From the NCBI GenBank assembly GCA_947359465.1, contig OX375883.1, forward strand, positions 15,192,088-15,256,087: 64,000 nt of DNA, written 5' to 3'. This DNA is from Metellina segmentata (lineage: Eukaryota; Arthropoda; Arachnida; Araneae; Tetragnathidae). Of this stretch, positions 1 through 7,324 are shown piece by piece. Each line of letters begins with the position of its first letter. Position 1 is the stretch's first letter. The notes under the pieces were generated by a model that had not been told where the DNA came from, searched no databases, and saw nothing but the letters and a program-made list of their open reading frames with translations. The position numbers and the translations under genes were made by a program.

Positions 1-130
1 AACCGGCCTTGTATTGGCCAAAGGACAAGTCCCTACTGCCCTCCTTTGGAAGTAGTCGACCATCATATCAGGCTTTGTAGTGGCCATGGATAAGAGTCCA
101 GTGCCCGCCAATGGGGAAAAAATGTTTCAT
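1..130 (+). mobile_element. SINE 3' part, left flank of array
   Basis: This is the body and tail of the same SINE family that occurs twice in every array unit. It aligns by eye with the reverse complement of 5289-5430: the shared blocks include CCGGCCTTGT, TTGGCCAA(A)GGAC, GTAGTGGCCA and GTCCAGTGCCCG, followed by an A-rich end. The tRNA-like head is missing because the window begins inside the element. It lies outside the tandem array, so the family was present in the genome independently of the array. Confidence 0.7.
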
Positions 131-553
131 CCCTTCCACAGAAAAGTTAAGACAGATGTCAAGAAATCTCATGGCGTAGTGGCTACTGCAGCGCCATCAC
201 GTCACACTCGTCTACCCCGCGTCTTTGTGTCAAGCAGTTGAAAGCGATACGAGACCCCCTTCGGACATGTTACAGATACAAGAGAGGTTCTTGGTAATTT
301 TATGAGCTGGACAAAGATCCTATTGAAATGTGTACAGTGATTTCTATGTAAATTGTTGTGCCGTCATTAAACGTTTGTTTGTGTCAAGATATGCCTCTTT
401 CTTGAATCAATGTCCCACACTTCGGATATTACTATCTTTTCAGCGGCAACCTGGAAAGAAAGGTGAGTGATTCTTACCTTGTATAAATTGACACTGATAT
501 CTTTTTCTGTTGTTTTTAAGAGATAATAACAACAGATTTTTTTTCTTTGATTG
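131..553. other. Unique left flank before the array, unassigned
   Basis: This sequence occurs once and is not part of the repeated unit. No gene is recognised. A polyadenylation-like ATTAAA lies near 367. A pyrimidine-rich tract ending in CAG near 442, a GTGAGT near 463 and another T-rich tract ending in CAG at 555-557 look like splice sites, so part of a spliced transcript or the end of a retroelement is possible. Neither can be supported further from the sequence. Repeat homology begins at 554. Confidence 0.4.
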
Positions 554-643
554 TCAGCAACCGCAACTCCTGCTATCCCGCGTTTCAGATCGTGTCAGTG
601 AAGATATGTTCATGGGAAACTCACTTTACTTTTCTGGTACATA

Positions 644-654
644 TAGCGCCATCT
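644..654 (-). promoter_or_regulatory. Distal GGCGCTA-type motif upstream of U1
   Basis: Read on the minus strand this is AGATGGCGCTA, 245 bp upstream of the U1 start. The U4 gene has AGAGGGCGCTA (10 of 11 the same) on the plus strand 223 bp upstream. Vertebrate snRNA genes have their distal sequence element at about this distance; the motif also resembles the core of CTCF sites (AGRKGGCGC). Either role is inference. It recurs at 7070, 13500, 19929, 26357, 32786, 39215, 45646, 52077 and 58507. Confidence 0.4.
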
Positions 655-842
655 GTTAGTTGGTTTTGAGAACTTTAAGTTGACTCCTCTTGTTTTTTAA
701 AAATTGATTTGTGAGATGGATATATTTTCTGAATTATAAGGATAGAGATAGAATGTTTGTAAAACTCAATTCGCTGCATTCTTCCTAAGGAACGACGACT
801 GATAGTCTTGTTCTTATTATTGCTAAACAGATTGTCTAACCA

Positions 843-857
843 CCACTACAAAGTATT
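843..857 (+). promoter_or_regulatory. Candidate U1 proximal sequence element
   Basis: CCACTACAAAGTATT ends 42 bp before the first base of U1. The U4 gene has CCACTAAATGTATT ending 42 bp before its own start (13 of 15 positions with one gap), and U1-psi retains 14 of 15. A shared element at fixed spacing, with no obvious TATA box, is what is expected of the element bound by SNAPc in RNA polymerase II snRNA promoters. Equivalent sites start at 7269, 13699, 20128, 26556, 32985, 39414, 45845, 52276 and 58706. Confidence 0.65.
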
Positions 858-898
858 GTCTTTCTTATGTTAGCAGCTGGAATGCTACAGTGAAACTC

Positions 899-1057
899 AT
901 ACTTACCTGGCACTGGGATAGCCTTGATCAACAAGGAGGCTTCCCCAAGCTGAGATTCACCATTGCACTTCGGTGGGTTGACGTTCGCCACATCCACAAA
1001 ATGTGGTTGCTTGGGGTGTACAATTTTTGGTAGTGGGACTGCGTTCGCGCTCTCCCT
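899..1057 (+). ncRNA. U1: U1 spliceosomal snRNA, unit 1
   Basis: U1 recognises 5' splice sites by base pairing. The 5' end has the invariant ATACTTACCTGG, whose ACTTACCT pairs with the 5' splice site. Stem-loop 1 can form AGCCUU/GAGGCU (nt 22-27 with 38-43) around the 10-nt loop GAUCAACAAG, the U1-70K binding position. The U1A loop is AUUGCACUUC (962-971). The Sm site is AAUUUUUGG (1022-1030), followed by GUAG and a terminal hairpin with a UUCG loop (GCG-UUCG-CGC). At 159 nt it is close to the usual 160-165. This copy has A at nt 49 (947) where all others have G. The 3' end is set by comparison with known U1 and may be off by a few bases. The candidate promoter element is intact. Confidence 0.95.
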
Positions 1058-1740
1058 CATAATGATAATATAAGTTTTCACTTTATTCGCTCATCGTGCG
1101 GTCAAGATATTTTGTGTATCCACATACGAAATTATTCATGACTGATTCTAATTCTAACATTGCCGTTCAGACAAAATTTATCATTACTTTTTTGTGACGA
1201 TGCATTTCTCAGAGCTTACTATTTTTATGTTGACAAGGAAGAATTTCATTTTAAAAACACGAGTCTGGCATATGTCCCAAGAGGACAAAATCACATCCAA
1301 TCCATTTAAAATACACCTTAGGCGAAACGGAAAATGTTGAATTTTCAGAACTTGTGTTCTTCTATTCAGAACTATTCGTTTCAAATATTATTTAACTTCG
1401 TTGGACGAGTAGCTTAATCAGTATCGCACATTCCGTTTTATTTGTATGTGTGAACTTTGGATTGAGAATTGTTATTCCGAGAGTAGTTTTTCTCAGCTGA
1501 CTCATATGTTAAGCCGATTATTATGTTCTGTTTGTAATAAATTTGCTTTATATTTTAAAAACTATGGATTTATTCCATTTCGAATATACGAACAGAAATT
1601 AACGAAGAGTCTGAAAATAGGAAAAAATACCACACAACTGATTACTCTTCTGTAGGATAACTATTTACTTTTATGAAAAATCTTCACTTTTCTGAAATAT
1701 TGTTTTAGAAATTTGCTCAAGTTAAATATTTAGTTTCAAG
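1058..1740. other. U1 3' flank, AT-rich, no gene
   Basis: The first 440 bp are paralogous to the flank of U1-psi (to about 3570), showing that they belong to the internally duplicated segment. The block ending in TTTTCAC at 1075-1082 is kept in both flanks and could contain the 3'-end-forming signal, but it is not a clear 3' box. The rest is AT-rich without recognisable features. The stretch recurs in each unit. Confidence 0.5.
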
Positions 1741-2210
1741 GTCGTTGATCAGGTCTTTCCTTTCGAAGCTGGGGAACCAAGCTTTATTTGGCAAAACCAG
1801 TAAGAAATTTTACAGATCACTAATCCTTATTGATAATCCAGCAGTAGCGGAAATCCCCAGGTATGACCATCGTCTTATCTCCAACCACAAACGACCGAGG
1901 GCAATCCTCAATTCAGCTCCTATTTCCAACGGTAACCGGCTAACGGTGCCCATTTAAATATTAGGCAATCCAACCTAATTGCTCAGGAGAACTATTCACT
2001 TCAGCGTCCCCGCCCTTACCACATGGTGCCCTGTCCACTATAGGACTCTATTAAGGAGTCCATTAACTCCCCTCACCGCTAAACCCTCATTGTTCGGTGT
2101 CCGTTTCTCACTCGGGTTCCCCGAAGGGTCCGTAGCCAATGTTGTTGGAGCAGCTCGACCCTTTTTCCCATCCATCACTGTCAACCCGCTGGTATAACAG
2201 CTGACTTATT
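1741..2210. other. GC-richer unassigned segment
   Basis: This block is clearly richer in GC than its surroundings and is kept in all ten units. Short frames run through both strands (70 and 72 codons on the plus strand; in units 3-10 an extra T extends the second to 116 codons). None has a recognised domain, and the frame depends on a T-run length. On the minus strand there is an AATAAA near 1785. A fragment of a transposable element such as an LTR is plausible, but I do not recognise it. It recurs about 0.7 kb downstream of every U1. Confidence 0.4.
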
Positions 2211-2582
2211 TACAATACATCTATGCTCGAAACTGTTCTGCTATGTTGTCTTTGTCTTTTCAATGCATTTTTATTGCGTCCATGCTTCTTCTTCAGTTCA
2301 GTCTGATATCCCCACTTCCAGTTCCTTATCCAAGCCCATTCATTTTATTTGTCCTGTAACCTTATATCTATGTTATAAAATTTTTATTACCGGGAGATAG
2401 AGGGCCTTTGGCTCAGAAACTTCCAACAAATCTTCATCCTCCTCCTCTAATAAATGGTAGAACACAATTCACATCAGCAACTGTTAGTCCTTCTACCCCG
2501 CGTTTCAATGGAACTGCACTCTGTTGATGGGCAAATGGTATCAGTAAAGTTTGCTCAAGGGAAACTAACTTTACTTTTCTTG

Positions 2583-2593
2583 TAGCACCATCT
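2583..2593 (-). promoter_or_regulatory. Decayed distal motif of U1-psi
   Basis: On the minus strand AGATGGTGCTA, one mismatch from the U1 motif (AGATGGCGCTA); the CpG is lost. Its distance to U1-psi is 441 bp, that is the 245 bp seen at U1 plus 196 bp added by the SINE. Confidence 0.4.
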
Positions 2594-2781
2594 GTAAGTC
2601 GTTTTTTAATCTTCCAGTTGACTCCTTTTTTTTAAAAAATTCATTTGTGGGATGGAGATATTTTTTCTTCATTCAAAGGATAGGGATGAGAACGTTTGAA
2701 AAAATTATTTAATTGAATTATTTCTGGGGAACGATGACTGGTAGCATTGTTTTTATTATTGCTAAACAGATTGTAGAGACA

Positions 2782-2796
2782 CCACTACAAAGTATA
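2782..2796 (+). promoter_or_regulatory. Displaced proximal element of U1-psi
   Basis: CCACTACAAAGTATA matches the U1 element at 14 of 15 positions but ends 238 bp before the U1-psi start instead of 42 bp. The added 196 bp are the SINE insertion. Confidence 0.6.
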
Positions 2797-2820
2797 ACCT
2801 TTCTTATATCAATAGTTAGG

Positions 2821-3031
2821 CCAACCTACTGTTATAATTGCCAAAGTGTTGGTCTGTAGATAAAAACTTCCTTCCTTCGTTCGAATCGGGGTTTGGGCAT
2901 GGATGTAAGATGTGTTGCCCATTGATAGGGGCATTGCTGGTCCACCCATTGGGTGCCTTTTCATAAGTGACCTCCGCTTCAGACTTGTATTGCCAAGTGT
3001 TCAGTGCCAGCCTTTGGAGAAAAAAAATTTT
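2821..3031 (+). mobile_element. SINE between promoter and U1-psi, unit 1
   Basis: A plus-strand copy of the family also found at 5289-5552 and 1-130. The tRNA-like part is worn but keeps a B-box-like GTTCGAATC (2880-2888). The body GGGCATGGATGTAA ... CCCATTGGGTG ... AAGTGACC follows, then a shortened tail GTTCAGTGCC and an A-rich end. An internal piece of the tail present in the other copies is missing. Confidence 0.75.
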
Positions 3032-3033
3032 AC

Positions 3034-3190
3034 ATAGTTACCTGGAAATACCTAGAGCAATATGGACGTTTTCCTGAGACAAGATTCACCATTGCTCTTC
3101 GGTAGGTTGACGTTCCCCACATCTACAAAGTGTGGTTGCTTTGGGTGCACAATATTTGGTAGTGTGACTGCACTCGTTCGCACTCTCCCT
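3034..3190 (+). pseudogene. Degenerate U1 snRNA (U1-psi), unit 1
   Basis: The whole U1 layout is recognisable over 157 nt, ending in the same CTCTCCCT. The 5' end reads ATAGTTACCTGG, so the base that pairs with splice-site position +5 is changed (C4 to G). The U1A loop is AUUGCUCUUC, the Sm site AAUAUUUGG, and stem-loop 1 no longer matches U1. The promoter element lies 238 bp away because of a SINE. These changes together favour a pseudogene. A divergent U1 variant with altered splice-site preference is the alternative, for which promoter displacement is the strongest counter-evidence. Confidence 0.85.
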
Positions 3191-3570
3191 AACATTAATA
3201 ACAGATTTTCACATATTGTGATCATAGTGTCTTTAAGATAATTTCTATATCCACGAACGAAATTCTTCATGAGTGATATTCTGGTTCTGTGTTTTTTTTC
3301 TGTGACAACGCTTTTGACGCATTACGAAGCGTGCTATTTTTATGTTGCCAAGGAAGAATTCGATTTGAAAAAAAATTACCGTTTTAAGCTTAACGGAAAA
3401 TGTTGGATCTACAGAATTTGCGTTCGTATTCTGAACTTTTCGTATCAAATACTCTTTGACTGACTTTATTATTGAACAGGAAGATCAATCGGTATCGCAT
3501 TCCGTTTTATTTGAACGTGTGACCTTTGGATTGAGAATTGTTATTCTTAGAGTAGTTTTTCAAAGTTGCA

Positions 3571-4264
3571 GTTCTCGGAGCTCCAGATTCAGGGTGCAAA
3601 AGGAACAAGTGAACGAGTAAATTGCTCATTAGAGCTCTCTTAAAAAAATTATGTTACAATGGAAAGCATATTTTGTTTATATGAAAAAAGACAAATTTTT
3701 AAGATTATTATATAGCATTTCAATCACACAACTTTCACACACTTTTGAAATTCTCTCTAGCCTCTGTCCATACACATAGCTCATCTTTGTATTCTAAAGC
3801 AACACTGTATGCAGGTATAACTAAAGAGTTAAACTGTCTTTAGAAAATTGCATTGTAAAAAATCAGCATGCAGCCATGTTTTGATTCTATTCACTAGCGA
3901 AATCAAATAATCATCTTCACCTCCCCTTTCCTTGATTTAGACTCATTCAATTTATAAAGTATTTCAGATTCACTTACTTTAACACATAAATTTCATTTTT
4001 TTTAAATTTTAAACGATTTACAAGATTTTTAAAAAAACTTTATGTACTAACAAAATAAAAAAAAATTGGAAAACAAAATTGTAGCTCATGTGTCCTCTCT
4101 GTGTAATTTATATAAAAATGTAACTTTTTAAAAAAATCAGAGAAAGTTGAAAACAAAAATTAATTTCTCACTTAAAATAACGAATTTTAAAAACGTTTTC
4201 TTTTGAGGTTTTTTTAAGCAGTCGAACCTTTTTTTTTGGTTTAGCCGAATGCACGGTAATCTGG
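3571..4264. other. AT-rich spacer, nothing recognised
   Basis: Very AT-rich with long A and T runs whose lengths vary slightly between units. No reading frame, RNA or repeat family is recognised. Confidence 0.5.
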
Positions 4265-4651
4265 TGTGTCATAAAGCCTACTTAAGCATCCGGCTGAAAA
4301 TCCTCCAGCGAAATCCGAATCCGTCACAGACCAACTGATGAATATGGTTTGCAAAGAAAAAGTATGTAAACAATTTCCTTTCTGACAGGAGGCGCCAATG
4401 TTCTTCCTCTCGCGGGCGATTGCATTCTCTTGTGTAATCACACTCTTGAAATAGGGTAGCATGCAATGTGTAGTGCGGTGGGATAGGATGCTCATATTTT
4501 GTGGTATCCAGTTAACTTGTAAATTGATTAATGTTTAATATCAATAAATTCTTATATTCGAACCTTGAGAAACCGGTGTGTTGCTCACCCAATATAATGG
4601 CGTCCGCGACAGGACTTTTGAAGGATGTACTTAAATATTGATTTCGAAGAC

Positions 4652-5594
4652 ATGGATATCAATCGTGAAAGTAAATTGAGAAAAACCCCTCCTAGTGCCT
4701 TTACGCGACGGTTTTAAATCAAATAAATCCATAATTGAAGCATCTGCGAGAAGGCCGTACAAGTTTCTTATAATGTTCCAGAAGAAAGAGCTGCTCAGCT
4801 AAAGTAACACGATGATACAATATTACAAGAGCTGCTGGATGACGATGAAGCCGATCTAGACCACGAAATGGAGATAAGTGAAACCTACCAAACTCAATTT
4901 CTTGACGTCACTATAAGTGTCCGTCAGATTTTAGATGTTTCTAGAGTAGATGCTGAAAGCATTGATGAAAATTGGGTGGAACAGAATTTGAGAAAGTTTA
5001 AGATTCCAAAACTTGAACTTGGAAAATTTGATGGAAATTTGACAGATTGGTTACCATTTTGGTATCAATTTAAAATTACAGATGAAAATCCTGATATCGA
5101 TGACTGTTGATAAGTTTGAGTATAACTTATCCAATCTACTATGATAGGTTCACAAGTTAGAGAAATTATTGAAAGTTTCCCTGCAACTGGTGACACTTAC
5201 GCAAAGGCTATGGAAAGTTTAAAATCTCGGTTCGGTCGAGAAGACGTTTAGTTGAATTTTATAAAAACTTGAACATATTACCAAAATGATTTTCCCCCCA
5301 AGACGGGCACTGGACTTTATATCTGGCCACTACAGTTGGTCGAATACCTCCAACGGCGGACACTAAGGACCTGTCCTTGGCCACTACAAGGCCGGAAGTG
5401 ATGGTCACTTGTGAAGGGACACCCAGTGGGAGGACTATCATTGCTCCTAACAAAGGACATCACAATTTACATCCATGCCCTGACCCCAGATTCTAACCGA
5501 GAACCTTCCGATCCAGAGGCAAACACCTTAACCACTAGACCGGTTGGTCGACTTACCAAAGTGTAATAGTAAATCAATCAGTCTTAAGCAGTTA
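4652..5594 (+). pseudogene. Broken gag of BEL/Pao type (DUF1759), unit 1
   Basis: The central stretch (4868-5110, 80 codons) has the hallmark of DUF1759 gag proteins: a K-L-E-L-G-K-F-D-G block followed by W-L-P-F-W and an E-N-P-D-I motif. The reading frame is broken by a TAA at 4715, further stops near 4803, a TGA at 5108 next to a frame change, and a TAG at 5248. After the SINE (5289-5552) the same frame resumes at 5556 with a C-N-S-K-S-I-S-L-K-Q-L stretch typical of this region of gag. It is an inactive remnant. Confidence 0.75.
5289..5552 (-). mobile_element. tRNA-derived SINE nested in gag, unit 1
   Basis: Read on the minus strand, it starts with a tRNA-like head: CCGGTCTAGTGGTTAAGG resembles a tRNA A box, and GGTTCTCGGTTAGAATC a worn B box. 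A unique body and an A-rich tail follow. It is flanked by an 11-bp target-site duplication, TTACCAAAATG (5278-5288) and TTACCAAAGTG (5553-5563), one mismatch apart. The gag frame continues on the far side, which confirms insertion into gag. Length is 264 bp. This copy has G where the others have A near 5443 (ATTGCTCC). Confidence 0.85.
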
Positions 5595-5627
5595 AATAAT
5601 ATGAATTTATTTATATATATTTATTGA

Positions 5628-6740
5628 AGATGTCGTAAGGACAGCAACAACATGCAATGGCCGAGTTAAACCGCGGATCAACGACAATCCCCGGGTTATC
5701 GAAACAACCGTATTCACAATGAACGTGGTTTAAGCCGCCGTTACAATTTGATCCTCGGAAATCGGCGAATTAACTCTCGGTTGAGTGTTACAAATGCGCA
5801 GAGCTATCTTTTTGCGAAAAAAAATGGACGACACACTTATTTTAGTGCTAAATTACAGTTTTTTTGCGACATCGCGCATTTGACTGATTTTGCATGAATC
5901 TAAAAAGACCGTGAAACGGTGGAGTGGAGGTATACGTGACACTGTCGCCAATGCGTTTTTTTTGTCGCCACAACATGATGGCGGCGCCCATGTAGCAAAA
6001 TCCACACTGTGAACCTTAGCATACATGGATTTGATACTAATTTTTGGGTAGATAAGTCAGCGAAAATATATAGAAAAATAAAACTAGCCCTCATTTTATT
6101 TCCTCCACTACGCTGTAAATCCGGTTTATTTCCTGGAGGAAGGCCAGAAACTTACTCTGCAGCTCCGTCACCAAATGTTAAGCCGCCAAATGTATGCGGC
6201 AAGGTAGCCGTCAAACTTATCTTTTACCCAACCGCCAGTTAAACTATTCACTGCTACAGCTAATATCGGGTAAGTGAACAACGAACAAAAGGAAACAAGT
6301 GCAACGATAAAAAAGAAGTGGCGCATTAAATGTCGTTTTCGCTAATCGTTAACCAAGAAATACAAATCTAAACCAATCAGAGCACGTTTTCTAATCCAAG
6401 CACGTTTTAATTCCAATCACCAGAACGTCTTCAATTCTGGAAAATTCTAAATAGGGTTGCCTTTAAACAGCATCGCCACTGAGAAATCGCCACTGTCAGG
6501 TACTCCACCATTCAACAGAGGATACAGCAGATGCAAATTCGTCGGTTCAAGGGCTTCGGGTCAACACCTAGAGGGCGCTACAAAGTACACCAAACTGAAT
6601 AATCGAAAAGAATAAAACTTGTACTTGTGTAACAATTATTTCCTTAAATGCCATCCTATCAAATTCACAGTCTGTAATAAATCCAAAATTCCTCAAAATA
6701 TTTATACTTATTTGTGCATATAAAATTTACTTTCTTATAT
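5628..6740. other. Spacer between gag remnant and U4 promoter, unassigned
   Basis: No gene is recognised. A short TA-rich tract at about 6048 (GGGTAGATAAG) varies in length between units: longer in units 2, 8 and 9. An ATGATGGCGGCG near 5975 resembles a YY1-type site but has no supporting context. The distal motif of U4 is at 6570-6580. Frames of 64-79 codons here overlap on both strands and lack domain features. Confidence 0.5.
6570..6580 (+). promoter_or_regulatory. Distal GGCGCTA-type motif upstream of U4
   Basis: AGAGGGCGCTA, within ACACCTAGAGGGCGCTAC, lies 223 bp upstream of U4 (221 bp where a CA is lost, as in units 2, 8 and 9). It is the inverted counterpart of the motif upstream of U1. 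The wider context is a good match to the CTCF core as I remember it. Its role as distal activator or insulator site is inference. Confidence 0.4.
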
Positions 6741-6747
6741 ATACCTA

Positions 6748-6761
6748 CCACTAAATGTATT
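6748..6761 (+). promoter_or_regulatory. Candidate U4 proximal sequence element
   Basis: CCACTAAATGTATT ends 42 bp before U4, exactly the spacing of the related element at U1. Equivalent sites start at 13178, 19607, 26035, 32464, 38893, 45324, 51755 and 58185 and look unchanged. Confidence 0.65.
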
Positions 6762-6802
6762 AAATAGTTTTTGATTGGTGGTTTTCAATATTTACACTCG
6801 GT

Positions 6803-6947
6803 AGCTTTGCGCAGAGGCAGTGTCATAGCCAATGAGGTTCTACCGAGGCGTGACTATTGCTAGTTGAAAACTTTTCCCAATACCCCGCCATGTCGACGTG
6901 CAATACCGTCGGCAAAGGCAATTTTTGGAAGCTCTTTCGGGAGCTTA
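6803..6947 (+). ncRNA. U4: U4 spliceosomal snRNA, unit 1
   Basis: U4 pairs with U6 and chaperones it into the spliceosome. Landmarks: 5' end AGCTTTGCGCAG (U4/U6 stem II), the 5' stem-loop with the complete kink-turn core (CCAAUGAGG, five-base loop, CCGAGG) bound by the 15.5K protein, TTGCTAGTTG for stem I (one G-U pair with U6 in place of A-U), GAAAACTTTTCCCAATACCCCGCCATG, a central hairpin closed by CGACG/CGUCG, the Sm site AATTTTTGG, and a 3' hairpin AAGCUC-UUUCGG-GAGCUU. Length is 145 nt, as expected. Two pairs in the 5' stem differ from human U4 by compensatory changes (20:52 and 23:49), which argues for a working RNA. Confidence 0.97.
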
Positions 6948-6950
6948 TCT

Positions 6951-6965
6951 TTTAAATGGTAGAAC
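6951..6965 (+). terminator. 3' box-like element after U4
   Basis: TTTAAATGGTAGAAC starts 4 bp after U4. It resembles the snRNA 3' box (vertebrate form GTTT-N(0-3)-AAA-R-N-N-AGA) that directs Integrator cleavage. A copy (TAAATGGTAGAAC, 2451-2463) persists at the start of the U1-psi segment although no U4 precedes it there. Confidence 0.5.
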
Positions 6966-7324
6966 ACAAACAATTCACTTCAGCAACCGCAACTCCTTCT
7001 ATCCCGCGTTTCAGACCGTGTCAGTGAAGATATGTTCATGGGAAACTCACTTTACTTTTCTGGTACATATAGCGCCATCTGTTAGTTGGTTTTGAGAACT
7101 TTAAGTTGACTCCTCTTGTTTTTTAAAAATTGATTTGTGAGATGGATATATTTTCTTAATTATAAGGATAGAGATAGAATGTTTGTAAAACTCAATTCGC
7201 TGCATTCTTCCTAAGGAACGACGACTGATAGTCTTGTTCTTATTATTGCTAAACAGATTGTCTAACCACCACTACAAAGTATTGTCTTTCTTATGTTAGC
7301 AGCTGGAATGCTACAGTGAAACTC

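Larger units (their letters stand above)
2451..3570 (+). repeat. Internal duplicate of U1 promoter, gene and flank
   Basis: This segment is a diverged copy of the U1 segment of the same unit (6953-7926 in the next unit). Paralogy begins at TAAATGGTAGAACACA, just after the position where U4 ends in the original, runs through the distal motif, the proximal element, U1-psi and the 3' flank, and ends at AGTAGTTTTT near 3560. A SINE interrupts it at 2821-3031. The start at the U4 end suggests that the duplicated block once adjoined a U4 gene or was cut exactly there. Confidence 0.8.
4265..5594 (+). mobile_element. BEL/Pao retrotransposon 5' remnant, unit 1
   Basis: In order: an LTR-like segment (about 4265-4597, starting TGTGTC, with AATAAA near 4543; the left end is uncertain), a primer binding site starting TGG at 4598 (TGGCGTCCGCGACAGGAC), and a decayed gag (4652-5594). 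From memory, the primer site fits the 3' end of arthropod tRNA-Arg with about two mismatches. Pol and the 3' LTR are absent, so the element cannot move itself. A SINE lies inside gag. Confidence 0.7.
554..6979 (+). repeat. Tandem snRNA repeat, unit 1 (6426 bp)
   Basis: First unit of the array. It starts 33 bp after the point that corresponds to the end of U4 (6947 in this unit), so the U1 of this unit is the only one without an upstream U4. It contains U1, a GC-richer unassigned segment, a duplicated U1 promoter with a SINE and a U1 pseudogene, a BEL/Pao remnant with a nested SINE, and U4 at its end. It carries private substitutions, for example TGCTATCCCG instead of TTCTATCCCG near 572 and A instead of G at 947, as is common at array edges where homogenisation is weaker. 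Confidence 0.97.

Noticed and set aside
420..560. A small host exon flanked by AG and GTGAGT
   Set aside because: Splice-like signals are short and expected by chance; no coding frame or homology supports an exon.
836..1081. 81-codon minus-strand frame, repeated ten times
   Set aside because: It is antisense to U1 and exists because the RNA sequence happens to lack stops on that strand. Conservation is explained by U1.
2403..2418. GGGCCTTTGGCTCAGA resembles the U2 snRNA 5' region
   Set aside because: Only about 16 bases match; the branch-point recognition sequence and the Sm site are absent.
4868..5110. 80-codon frame as a functional gene
   Set aside because: It is the surviving piece of a gag with stops and a frame change on both sides, and its ATG is lost in unit 3.
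5490..5552. A tRNA gene on the minus strand
   Set aside because: A and B boxes are present in worn form, but no acceptor stem closes and the sequence is the head of a SINE with target-site duplication.
5975..5985. ATGATGGCGGC as a YY1-type promoter site or gene start
   Set aside because: The frame closes at once and no transcript start context is visible.
6532..6550. GATGCAAATTCGTC resembles part of U6 snRNA
   Set aside because: About ten shared bases, with no ACAGAG box or other U6 landmarks around it.
6898..7095. 65-codon plus-strand frame, repeated in every unit
   Set aside because: It starts inside U4 and runs into the U1 upstream region; no domain or codon signal.
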